A DNA stretch of 5,509 nt from Bacillota bacterium (GCA_019137115.1 JAGVSV010000085.1:1-5509), one strand, 5' to 3'. Shown: positions 1 through 5,509, counted from the first letter of the stretch. A program made the numbers and translations. The notes: generated by a model not told the origin, from the letters alone.

Positions 1-1467
1 CAGGAAGAGCAGATGTTCAACGACCGGTGGTTGGAGGCCAACAAGCAAAAGCTGGAACTGCGGGACTTCAACGAATTTCCCCTACAGCTTGCGGACTCCG
101 GCGCCATATTGGTGTTGGACGTGCACACCTGCAATGTGCTGGCCATGGCACAGTATCCGACGTATGACTTGAACGCCATGGCGGCAGGGGGTCAACCGGC
201 GATTGACATCATGGCGGATGACCGCAATGTGCTGATGAACTATGCCATCCAGTCCCGTGCCGAGCCTGGCTCCATCTTCAAGATGGTCACCGCGCTGGCC
301 GCGCTGACCAATGGCAAACTGTCGGTGACCGAAACCATCAGCGACCAGGGCGAGTTTACCGAATACACCTCCAACATCGACGAGGCGCCGACGTGCTGGA
401 TCGCAAAGGGACAGCGGTACAAGCATGCCAACCAGACGATCATTCAGGGCATCAGCAACTCCTGCAACTATTTCTTCTATGAGCTGTCGCACCGCCTGTA
501 CGGGGATACCGGCAGCAACCTGCTGTACAAATATGCCGCCCAGATGGGCTTGACCACCAAAACAGGCGTGCAGTTGCCTGGCGAACTGCGCAGCGTGGTG
601 GGATGTCAGACGTCGCTGTATGACCCCACCGTTAGCATCGAGGAACAGGAAACCTTCCAGCCGCTGCTGGTGGCCGCTTCGATTAAGAAGCATCTGCGCA
701 ACATCGGCGCCAGCTATGGCATCACCTATGACGAAACGCGCCTGGACAAGGCCGTCAAGCGCCTGATGGACATGGCGATCAACACGCCGTCGGGCCAGTG
801 GTCGGACGCCATGCGCCCGATCCTGATGGCGGAGCTGAATATGACGCGCGACATGGTCTGGCTGCAGGCCGTGGTCGGCGACATCTGGGTGTACCTGAAC
901 GACATCAAGTGGGGCGGCAGCCTGGAAGTGCAGATGGGCATCGGGCAGTCCATCACGCTGCTGACGCCTGCGGCGGTGTCCCGCTATGTGGCCAGCCTGG
1001 GCAATGGCGGCACAGTGTACAACTTGTCCATTGTGGACTCGGTTGTGTCCCCGGAAGGAGAAATCCTCAACCAGTACCAGCCCACCGTGTTCGGCCATCT
1101 GGACACCGCGGGGGAGTACATCCCCTATATAAAGGAAGGCATGAAGCGCGTGGTTGACGACGGCGTTGGGACCGCGGCCAGCTACTTCCGCAGTTGGCCG
1201 TATACTGACAACATCTGGGCGAAAACCGGTACCTCCCAGGTGACCATCGGCAAGATCAAGCTGGACCTGGAGAACAATGGCTGGTTCGTGGCGCTGGCGC
1301 CCTTTGAGGGCGAAACCGAAATCGCTGTGATCACGATGATTCCCAACGGCTATTCCGGCGCCATGAGCACCCTGGCCGCGCGCGAATTCCTGGGCTGGTG
1401 GTTTGACAACCGCGTGACCAAATCCGATGATGGCCCGGTGGTGCCCGGCAACGAACTGATGCCATGA
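1..1467 (+). CDS. mrdA: Class B penicillin-binding protein, PBP2/MrdA type (5' end missing)
   Basis: Peptidoglycan D,D-transpeptidase that cross-links new side-wall glycan outside the membrane and works with RodA. The reading frame is open at the left edge, so the N-terminal membrane anchor and most of the dimerisation domain lie outside; 488 residues remain, essentially the whole transpeptidase domain. All three active-site motifs are present: SIFK at 271-282 (serine nucleophile and lysine), SCN at 460-468 (SxN) and KTGT at 1222-1233. LPGE (574-585), GIGQ (937-948) and GNGG after it are further family landmarks. About 117 residues separate LPGE and GIGQ, whereas E. coli PBP2 has roughly 30 there, so there is a large lineage-specific insert. 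The stop lies 16 bases before minD, pointing to one operon. An FtsI/SpoVD-type class B PBP is the alternative; adjacency to rodA favours PBP2. An internal ATG at 13 is not the real start. Confidence 0.93.
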   Translation, partial: QEEQMFNDRWLEANKQKLELRDFNEFPLQLADSGAILVLDVHTCNVLAMAQYPTYDLNAMAAGGQPAIDIMADDRNVLMNYAIQSRAEPGSIFKMVTALAALTNGKLSVTETISDQGEFTEYTSNIDEAPTCWIAKGQRYKHANQTIIQGISNSCNYFFYELSHRLYGDTGSNLLYKYAAQMGLTTKTGVQLPGELRSVVGCQTSLYDPTVSIEEQETFQPLLVAASIKKHLRNIGASYGITYDETRLDKAVKRLMDMAINTPSGQWSDAMRPILMAELNMTRDMVWLQAVVGDIWVYLNDIKWGGSLEVQMGIGQSITLLTPAAVSRYVASLGNGGTVYNLSIVDSVVSPEGEILNQYQPTVFGHLDTAGEYIPYIKEGMKRVVDDGVGTAASYFRSWPYTDNIWAKTGTSQVTIGKIKLDLENNGWFVALAPFEGETEIAVITMIPNGYSGAMSTLAAREFLGWWFDNRVTKSDDGPVVPGNELMP

Positions 1468-1473
1468 CACGGT

Positions 1474-1478
1474 GGGAG
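1474..1478 (+). promoter_or_regulatory. Ribosome binding site of minD
   Basis: GGGAG sits 5 bases before the ATG at 1484. This favours ATG 1484 over an in-frame GTG at 1472, which would start inside this site and add four residues not seen at the N-terminus of MinD proteins. Confidence 0.6.
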
Positions 1479-1483
1479 CAACG

Positions 1484-2281
1484 ATGAGCAAAGCATGGAT
1501 GATGGCCTCTGGAAAGGGCGGCGTGGGCAAATCGAGCCTGGCTGCCGGCCTTGCTGTGGTGCTGGCCAACCGGCAGCAGCATGTGCTGCTGATCGATGCC
1601 GATGTCGGGCTGCGCAGCCTGGACCTGATGCTGGGCATGCAGGACACGGTGCTGTATGAGCTCAAGGACTGCCTGGATCACACCTGCACGCTGGAGGATA
1701 CGCTGGTCGCTCACCCCAGATACCCCCTGCTGAGCCTGATATCCGCAGGCCAGTCCGCCAAGCCGAAAGACTTTGACGTGCCGGAGCTGGCCGAGATCAT
1801 GGCGCAGCTGCGCATGCGCTTTGATGTGATCATTGTGGACGGGCCCGCGGGCATTGGCCGGAACCTGAAAAGCTTCGCTGCGGTCGTGGACGAAGTAATC
1901 GTGGTCGCCACTGCCGATGAGGTATCCCGCCGCGACGCCGAAAAGACCGGCGACCTGATCCGCTCGCTGACCAACAAAACGCCCTTTTTGCTGCTCAACC
2001 GGGTCAGCCCGGGACTGGTGGCCAATGGCACCCTGGCCGATCCGCAGACCATCGCTGCCCAGATGGACCTTCCGCTGCTGGGCGCCATCCCTGACAACGC
2101 CCGCGTATACCCCGCGATGCTCGCGGGACGCACCATGGCGGAGTGTGGCTCGGACGCGGTCGCTTCGGGCCTGCGCTCCACCGCGCGCCGCATGCTGGGC
2201 GAGGACGTGCCGCACCGGGTGTACCGGCAGAACAGGCTGAAAGCGCTGCTCTACCGCCTGAGAGGAGACAGGCTGCCATGA
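1484..2281 (+). CDS. minD: Septum-site determining ATPase MinD
   Basis: Membrane-associated ParA/MinD-type ATPase; in known systems it binds membrane with ATP and recruits MinC to block septum formation away from mid-cell. The 265-residue protein matches the usual MinD length. The deviant Walker A motif SGKGGVGKS spans residues 9-17, with signature lysine K11 and K16. LLIDADVGLRSLDL follows with D38 and D40 (switch I, MinD-like), and the Walker B region is VDGPAGI with D119. DEVSRRDAEK and LLLNR correspond to later conserved MinD segments. The C-terminus, about residues 249-260, has leucines at 252, 255, 256 and 259 among Arg/Lys, the pattern of the amphipathic membrane-targeting helix. The Glu that usually follows PAGI is Gly here. 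The gene lies between PBP2 and rodA, and its stop overlaps the rodA start. No minC or minE is next to it, which is unusual. Confidence 0.92.
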   Translation: MSKAWMMASGKGGVGKSSLAAGLAVVLANRQQHVLLIDADVGLRSLDLMLGMQDTVLYELKDCLDHTCTLEDTLVAHPRYPLLSLISAGQSAKPKDFDVPELAEIMAQLRMRFDVIIVDGPAGIGRNLKSFAAVVDEVIVVATADEVSRRDAEKTGDLIRSLTNKTPFLLLNRVSPGLVANGTLADPQTIAAQMDLPLLGAIPDNARVYPAMLAGRTMAECGSDAVASGLRSTARRMLGEDVPHRVYRQNRLKALLYRLRGDRLP

Positions 2282-3516
2282 TGACCTCCGCAGACCGCCG
2301 TACGCGCAAGCACTTCGATTTTCTACTGCTGATCAACATGTATGTGCTGATCATCATTGGCGTGTTGACCGTGGCGGTGGCGACATTTGACCCGGACATC
2401 AGCCTGGATGTGCCGCTGCTAAACCGCATCATGAACTCCAACACCGGCTCCTGGCAGGCCATCTTCTCTGTGTCCTCCATCATCGTGGTGTGGGTGGTGG
2501 CGGCGTTCCCGTACGAATACTTAAGCGGCTATGCGTACCACTTTTTTGCGATCACGACGGGTATGCTGCTGCTGGTGCTTTCCACCAGCAGCATCCGCAA
2601 CGTGTCCGGCTGGTTCCAGTTAACGCTGGGGCGCATGCTGCAGCCCAGCGAGTTTGCCAAGCTGTCGCTTATTCTGCTGATGGCCAAGATCATGAGCGCG
2701 GAGGGAAAGCCATTGGGCACCCTGCGCAGCTTCATGCGGATCTTTGGCTGGGCGTCCATCCCCATGGCGTTGACGTACTTGCAGAAAGAAACCGGCAGCG
2801 TGGTTGTCATGATCGGCATCCTGTACATCATGCTGATTTTCGCGGGGACGGACTGGCGCTGGCTGGTCGGCATGGCCAGCATTGCCGCGCTGGCGATCGG
2901 CGCGCTGTTTGCCTATGGCTTGCTGGGTGACACGCAGGACTACCGGATTTTGCGCCTGCTGTCGTTTTTGAACCCTGAACAGTATGTCAAGAGCGACGGC
3001 TACCAGATTCTCAACTCTCAGCAAGCCATCGGCTCCGGCGGGCTGACCGGCATCGGCATGTTCATCCCCGGCTCCCTAAGCCAGCTGAATTTCGTGCCCG
3101 AGGACTGGACGGACTTCATCTTTGCCACCCTGGGCGAGGCGTGGGGCTTTGTGGGGTGCGTGGCGGTTATCCTCCTGTTCATGTCGCTGCTGCTGCGCAT
3201 GCTGTACCTGGCGCGCTTTACCCAGGACAAGTTTGGCCGCATGGTGGTGATCGGCGTGCTGGGCATGTTCTTTGTGCACGTGTTCCAGAACATTGCCATG
3301 ACCGTGGGCTTAATGCCCATCACCGGCATTCCGCTGCCGTTTATCAGCTATGGCGGCTCCAACCTGATTACCAGCGTGGCCGGGGTATCCCTTGTGCTCA
3401 ACGTGACCAACCACCGCACCACCGCGCTGACCGGGTACCTGCTGCCGGTGGCACAGCGCAGCACCCGCAAACGCAGACGCAAAAAGAAAATATACGTAAA
3501 CGCCACCCAAAGGTAG
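2278..3516 (+). CDS. rodA: SEDS peptidoglycan glycosyltransferase RodA
   Basis: Integral membrane polymerase that extends glycan strands from lipid II for side-wall growth, paired with a class B PBP. The 412 residues contain about ten hydrophobic segments starting near residue 15. Family hallmarks are present: QPSEFAKLS (from Q122), the GSGGL.G.G block, SQLNFVPEDWTDFIFA with D279 at the position of the catalytic Asp of SEDS enzymes, GEAWGF, and PITGIPLPFISYGGSN (S361) near the C-terminus. The tail is strongly basic (RKRRRKKK), fitting a cytoplasmic end. ATG 2278 is chosen because GAGGAG (2262-2267) lies 10 bases upstream and it forms an ATGA overlap with the minD stop; a second ATG at 2281 is possible. 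The frame is open further upstream, but that part is inside minD. FtsW is the close alternative; the PBP2 neighbour and lack of dcw genes here favour RodA. Confidence 0.95.
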   Translation: MMTSADRRTRKHFDFLLLINMYVLIIIGVLTVAVATFDPDISLDVPLLNRIMNSNTGSWQAIFSVSSIIVVWVVAAFPYEYLSGYAYHFFAITTGMLLLVLSTSSIRNVSGWFQLTLGRMLQPSEFAKLSLILLMAKIMSAEGKPLGTLRSFMRIFGWASIPMALTYLQKETGSVVVMIGILYIMLIFAGTDWRWLVGMASIAALAIGALFAYGLLGDTQDYRILRLLSFLNPEQYVKSDGYQILNSQQAIGSGGLTGIGMFIPGSLSQLNFVPEDWTDFIFATLGEAWGFVGCVAVILLFMSLLLRMLYLARFTQDKFGRMVVIGVLGMFFVHVFQNIAMTVGLMPITGIPLPFISYGGSNLITSVAGVSLVLNVTNHRTTALTGYLLPVAQRSTRKRRRKKKIYVNATQR

Positions 3517-3521
3517 CGTTT
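3498..3521 (+). terminator. Possible weak terminator at the end of rodA
   Basis: AAACGC (3498-3503) pairs with GCGTTT (3516-3521), and ACC (3505-3507) pairs with GGT (3512-3514), around a CAAA loop with one C/A mismatch. The hairpin includes the rodA stop codon. Only a poor T run follows (GTCT), so it may be a leaky or structural element. On the opposite strand it is followed by a T-rich stretch, but no convergent gene needs it. Confidence 0.4.
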
Positions 3522-3535
3522 GTCTATAATCGCGC

Positions 3536-3564
3536 TTGCCATCCCCCCAAACGCATTGTATACT
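3536..3564 (+). promoter_or_regulatory. Sigma-A type promoter for the zinc-knuckle/phosphohydrolase unit
   Basis: TTGCCA (3536-3541, 5 of 6 to TTGACA) is followed after exactly 17 bases by TATACT (3559-3564, 5 of 6 to TATAAT). Transcription would begin near 3571, giving a leader of about 46 bases whose start can form a small hairpin (CGCTC 3570-3574 with GAGCG 3581-3585). A perfect TATAAT also occurs at 3525-3530 but has no partner -35. The promoter lies directly after rodA, making the downstream pair an independent unit. Confidence 0.6.
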
Positions 3565-3616
3565 CCATCCGCTCAAACAAGAGCGCCGATTACCGAAGCA
3601 ATCTGGGGGTTATGTC

Positions 3617-4006
3617 ATGCCACTGGTCAAGTGCCCGCGCTGCGAACTGAACTACATGGACAGCACCGAAAAACTCTGCAAGGTCTGCGCGCGGGAAAGC
3701 AGCCACCGCGCGCTGATGGAAGAGCCGGAGCCGTGCACCATCTGCAATGAAGTGCCGGCGCTGCCGGGCAAGGACGTTTGCATTTTCTGTCTCAAGGAAT
3801 TGAACGAGCACGCCAAAGAAGCCGCGCAGGCAGAGATCACCGATGTGGAGAACGACGCCGCGGAGCCGGAGGATGAGGAGCTGTCCCCGGACATGGAGCA
3901 GGAGCCCCGCGACGGTGAGTATGGCCAGATCGTGAAGGAGCTGTCCCTGGAGGAAATGGAGGAGCAGGAAGCCGAGGACGACACCGACGAGGATGACGAT
4001 GCCTGA
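3617..4006 (+). CDS. Small protein with twin four-cysteine zinc knuckles and acidic tail
   Basis: I do not recognise a named, characterised family. The 129-residue product has two parts. Residues 1-62 hold eight cysteines in four CxxC pairs: C6/C9, C21/C24, C40/C43 and C55/C58. Both modules have the same geometry, CX2C-X11-CX2C, and each ends in a similar CxxE or CxKE context, so the domain looks like an internal duplication of a zinc ribbon. From about residue 63 the chain is very acidic with no hydrophobic segment, ending in a run of Asp/Glu and probably disordered. ATG 3617 is chosen because GGGGG (3605-3609) lies 7 bases upstream and the conserved-looking start MPLVKCPRC follows; longer TTG starts would begin within the promoter. 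The last 8 bases overlap the phosphohydrolase start, so the two are probably co-translated. A role in nucleic-acid or protein binding is a guess from zinc ribbons generally. Confidence 0.82.
   Translation: MPLVKCPRCELNYMDSTEKLCKVCARESSHRALMEEPEPCTICNEVPALPGKDVCIFCLKELNEHAKEAAQAEITDVENDAAEPEDEELSPDMEQEPRDGEYGQIVKELSLEEMEEQEAEDDTDEDDDA
3989..3992 (+). promoter_or_regulatory. Ribosome binding site deciding the phosphohydrolase start
   Basis: GAGG abuts an ATG at 3993 but lies 6 bases before the in-frame ATG at 3999. Only the second has workable spacing, so the protein most likely begins MPERAIYAIGD. The site lies within the acidic-tail codons of the upstream gene. Confidence 0.5.
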
Positions 4007-4721
4007 AAGGGCCATCTATGCCATCGGCGACCTGCACCTGCCCGGCGGCGACGACAAGTCCATGGACGTGTTCGGGTCGCACTGGGAAGGCCATTTTGAC
4101 AAGATTGCCCAGGACTGGGCATCGCGCGTCAACGACCGGGACATTGTGCTGATTCCGGGGGACATCAGCTGGGCGATGCAGTTTGCGCAGGCCCAGCCCG
4201 ATCTGGAAGCCATTGCCGCCCTGCCGGGCCGCAAAGTCCTGATACGCGGCAACCACGATTTCTGGTGGAGCGGTATCTCGAAATTGCGCGCCTGGCTGCC
4301 GGACGGCATGTACGCGATACAAAATGACGCCGTCAGCCTGGACGGCGTTCTTTTTGCGGGCAGCCGCGGCTGGGTGCTGCCCAGTGCCGCATCCGGCGCG
4401 GAGGATGGGAAGGTATATGCGCGGGAGCAGCTGCGCCTGCAGCTGTCGCTGGAACAGGCACGCAGGCTCGGACCCAAAGGCCGTGTGATCGGGCTGATCC
4501 ATTACCCGCCGATGGAGCAGGACGGAAAGTCAACCGAACTGACCGACCTGTTCACCCGCTACCAGGTGGAGGATGTGGTCTATGGCCACCTGCATGGAGC
4601 CGTCGCCGCTTATGCGTTTCGCGGAACGCTGGATGGGGTGCGGTACCATCCCGTGTCCTGTGACGCGCTGGATTTCCGCTTGTACCGGCTGCCGGAATCC
4701 CAGGTGGCGCCGGAACCCTGA
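3999..4721 (+). CDS. Calcineurin-like metallophosphoesterase, COG1768-type predicted phosphohydrolase
   Basis: A cytoplasmic dinuclear-metal phosphoesterase of 240 residues with no signal peptide. All metal-site motifs of the superfamily appear in order: GDLHL (D11, H13), GDISW (D55), GNHD (N85, H86), IHYPP (H168) and GHLHG (H197, H199). Features such as the MDVFG.HW.GH segment, GDISWAM, GNHDFWW, GSRGW, the late VYGHLHG and the end motif VSCDALDF resemble a Bacillota group of stand-alone phosphohydrolases of about 230 residues that I recall as COG1768, with no established substrate. The enzyme looks complete and catalytically competent; the substrate cannot be read from sequence. It overlaps the zinc-knuckle gene by 8 bases and is followed 24 bases later by a strong terminator, so it ends that unit. 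The family name is from memory; the superfamily is certain. Confidence 0.92.
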   Translation: MPERAIYAIGDLHLPGGDDKSMDVFGSHWEGHFDKIAQDWASRVNDRDIVLIPGDISWAMQFAQAQPDLEAIAALPGRKVLIRGNHDFWWSGISKLRAWLPDGMYAIQNDAVSLDGVLFAGSRGWVLPSAASGAEDGKVYAREQLRLQLSLEQARRLGPKGRVIGLIHYPPMEQDGKSTELTDLFTRYQVEDVVYGHLHGAVAAYAFRGTLDGVRYHPVSCDALDFRLYRLPESQVAPEP

Positions 4722-4745
4722 ACTGAACAGACCGTAACCGTTTTT

Positions 4746-4769
4746 GGAGCGCGAAGGCGCTCCTTTTTT
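4746..4769 (+). terminator. Intrinsic terminator after the phosphohydrolase
   Basis: GGAGCGC (4746-4752) pairs perfectly with GCGCTCC (4757-4763) around a GAAG loop and is followed by six Ts (4764-4769). It closes the two-gene unit and separates it from mraZ. Confidence 0.92.
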
Positions 4770-5094
4770 GTTGGCGTGCCATTCTGAGCTAGGCAGCAGT
4801 ACACAAAGTGGTGCCGGGTGCCACGATTCCACGAAAACAATGGTTCATCCGTCGTTGCGCGTTCCCCAAAGAGTTCGCTGGACCGCAAGCCAAAAACTTC
4901 TGCATAATCTACATAGAATAATGATTCATATTGTGCATCCCTTACAACAATAAGAACAAAAGTTCCCACACCTCTCGAAAGAACGTTCGCCTCTCTCCAA
5001 AGCAATGCGAACATGCTTTCCGGTCCAGCGAGGCCAAAACCCCATTCAAATCGCCCAAAGCCAGCATCCCCCCACAGATCAGGCGGCGAATTCG
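4770..5094. other. Intergenic region of atypical composition
   Basis: About 325 bases without a + strand gene, relatively rich in A and C on the + strand and poorer in GC than the flanks. I see no tRNA or rRNA features. It contains a hairpin-capable stretch at 4808-4824 (GTGGTGC and GTGCCAC around CGG, with two G-T pairs and no T run), an 8-base palindrome GAACGTTC at 4981-4988, and the minus-strand open frame described separately. Confidence 0.5.
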
Positions 5095-5122
5095 TTGACG
5101 CTTTTCGGCACTGAGTGTTAGA
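4789..5122 (-). pseudogene. Possible degraded minus-strand gene in the gap before mraZ
   Basis: Between the terminator and the mraZ promoter no + strand gene is convincing, but one minus-strand frame is open from 5122 leftwards past 4789. From its first ATG (5014-5012), 26 of the first 70 codons begin with G and about 41 end in A or T. That is coding-like but more AT-rich at third positions than the neighbouring genes. The translation contains GTFVLIVV (residues 17-24) and LFYVDYAEVFGLRSSELFG (32 onward). This vaguely recalls a GIY-YIG nuclease core, with the YIG glycine replaced by Asp and Arg44 at the expected offset. The start has poor ribosome-site spacing, and the frame lacks its own stop before it runs antisense into the phosphohydrolase; an out-of-frame TAG occurs at 4789-4791. 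Upstream, a second minus frame (LSAEKRQRIRRLICGG) would join this one if the C6 run at 5068-5073 had one more base. It may be a remnant or chance; the GIY-YIG link is weak. Confidence 0.28.
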
Positions 5123-5124
5123 TT
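5095..5124 (+). promoter_or_regulatory. Promoter of mraZ
   Basis: TTGACG (5095-5100, 5 of 6) and TAGATT (5119-5124, 4 of 6) are 18 bases apart, and a TGT directly before the second box gives an extended -10. Transcription would start near 5131, just upstream of the phased repeats, so a protein bound there would block initiation or escape. Confidence 0.5.
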
Positions 5125-5133
5125 ATGGAGGCA

Positions 5134-5169
5134 AGGTGGCGATCAGTCCTAGAAAGTGAATGTTGGTGG
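5134..5169 (+). promoter_or_regulatory. Candidate MraZ operator: RGTG-like boxes every 10 bases
   Basis: GGTGG (5135-5139), AGTCC (5145-5149), AGTGA (5155-5159) and GGTGG (5165-5169) are spaced at exactly 10 bases, one helical turn. MraZ is known to bind three to four short GTG-containing direct repeats with 10-bp period upstream of its own gene. The second box is the poorest (GTC instead of GTG). The last box overlaps the mraZ ribosome site (GGGGG 5168-5172), so binding could affect both transcription and translation start. Confidence 0.5.
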
Positions 5170-5176
5170 GGGAAGC

Positions 5177-5509
5177 ATGCCGAACGATCGGGAATCGGTT
5201 CCAATCTCGGCATCGCCCGAGTCGCAGCAACGCAAGAACGTTGGCGCGGACGGACGATACGGCTTTTTCGGTGCGTACAACCACAGCATTGACGCCAAAG
5301 GCCGCATGATCGTGCCGCAGAATTTCCGCGAGAAACTGGGTTCGGACATTGTGGTGGGGCTGAACATGGCACAGACCAGCATCGCTATCTTTCCCCGCAG
5401 CGTATGGCAAAGCCGGCTGGACATGCTGACTGACCTGGCGGAAAAGGACATCCGCGCGGAAGCCTTCCTGGAACGGTTTGCGATGTTCAGCTTTGACAAC
5501 TGCTCCTTT
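5177..5509 (+). CDS. mraZ: Transcriptional regulator MraZ (3' end missing)
   Basis: DNA-binding regulator of the SpoVT/AbrB fold, a ring-forming protein with two related halves that represses the dcw (division and cell wall) operon it heads. The 111 visible codons cover the first half: FFGAYNHSIDAKGRMIVP, with D39, K41, G42, R43 and P47, is the canonical D.KGR...P signature, followed by the FRE.L segment. The second half begins around the last residues before the window ends. The start ATG 5177 has GGGGGAAG immediately upstream, and no other ATG, GTG or TTG lies in frame before the conserved region, so the roughly 29 residues preceding FFG appear to be a real N-terminal extension; most MraZ proteins begin almost directly at MF.GEY. 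The extension is polar (Ser, Pro, Gln, Arg) and probably flexible. It lies behind its own promoter and phased repeats, consistent with autoregulation. Confidence 0.92.
   Translation, partial: MPNDRESVPISASPESQQRKNVGADGRYGFFGAYNHSIDAKGRMIVPQNFREKLGSDIVVGLNMAQTSIAIFPRSVWQSRLDMLTDLAEKDIRAEAFLERFAMFSFDNCSF

Noticed and set aside
82..1665. Very long minus-strand open frame (527 codons) opposite PBP2 and minD
   Set aside because: It mirrors the GC-rich codons of real genes, has no family features, and includes the usual reverse image of the P-loop; PBP2 and MinD motifs fully explain the DNA.
1331..2215. Long minus-strand frame opposite minD
   Set aside because: His/Gln/Arg-rich composition typical of antisense shadows, no ribosome site or recognisable domain.
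2143..2277. Upstream extension of rodA
   Set aside because: Would overlap minD by over 130 bases and adds an Arg/Pro-rich segment unlike any RodA N-terminus; ATG 2278 has a proper ribosome site.
3541..3610. Complementarity between CCCCCC (3543-3548) and GGGGG (3605-3609) as a switch hiding the ribosome site
   Set aside because: The C run lies in the promoter spacer, upstream of the expected transcript start, so it would not be in the mRNA.
3536..3616. Longer N-terminus for the zinc-knuckle protein from a TTG start
   Set aside because: This stretch is the promoter and leader; the conserved-looking protein begins at ATG 3617 with a ribosome site.
4808..4824. Hairpin in the intergenic region as a second terminator
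   Set aside because: The stem has two G-T pairs and no following T run; it is more likely incidental.
4744..4953. Small + strand open frame after the terminator
   Set aside because: It starts inside the terminator hairpin, lacks a ribosome site, and its translation shows no protein-like pattern.

Overview
The window looks like a piece of a high-GC Bacillota chromosome, probably Clostridia (Oscillospirales- or Christensenellales-like). This rests on the gene content (PBP2, MinD and RodA in a row; a COG1768-type phosphohydrolase; mraZ with a promoter-proximal repeat array), GC-rich third codon positions, strong purine-rich ribosome sites and a compact co-directional layout. The taxonomic call is inference.

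Layout, all on the + strand unless stated. (1) 1-3516 is a cell-elongation operon: the 3' part of a class B penicillin-binding protein (PBP2-type), a MinD ATPase 16 bases later, and RodA, whose start overlaps the minD stop as ATGA. A weak hairpin spans the rodA stop. (2) 3536-4769 is a separate small transcription unit. It has a good sigma-A promoter, a 129-residue protein with two identical-geometry four-cysteine zinc knuckles and an acidic tail, a metallophosphoesterase overlapping it by 8 bases, and a clear intrinsic terminator. (3) 4770-5094 has no convincing + strand gene. Its base composition differs from the flanks, and the minus strand carries a long open frame with coding-like codon structure that may be a degraded or acquired gene. 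(4) 5095-5509 is the mraZ promoter, a 10-bp-phased repeat array that looks like the MraZ operator, and the first 111 codons of mraZ, presumably the head of the division and cell-wall (dcw) cluster, which runs off the right edge.

Functionally, PBP2 (transpeptidase) and RodA (SEDS glycosyltransferase) are partners that make side-wall peptidoglycan. MinD normally positions the division site. MraZ represses the dcw operon. The window therefore places elongation, site selection and division control side by side. The least understood part is the zinc-knuckle protein/phosphohydrolase pair: the phosphohydrolase has all metal-binding motifs, but its substrate cannot be read from sequence, and I do not recognise a characterised family for the zinc-knuckle protein.
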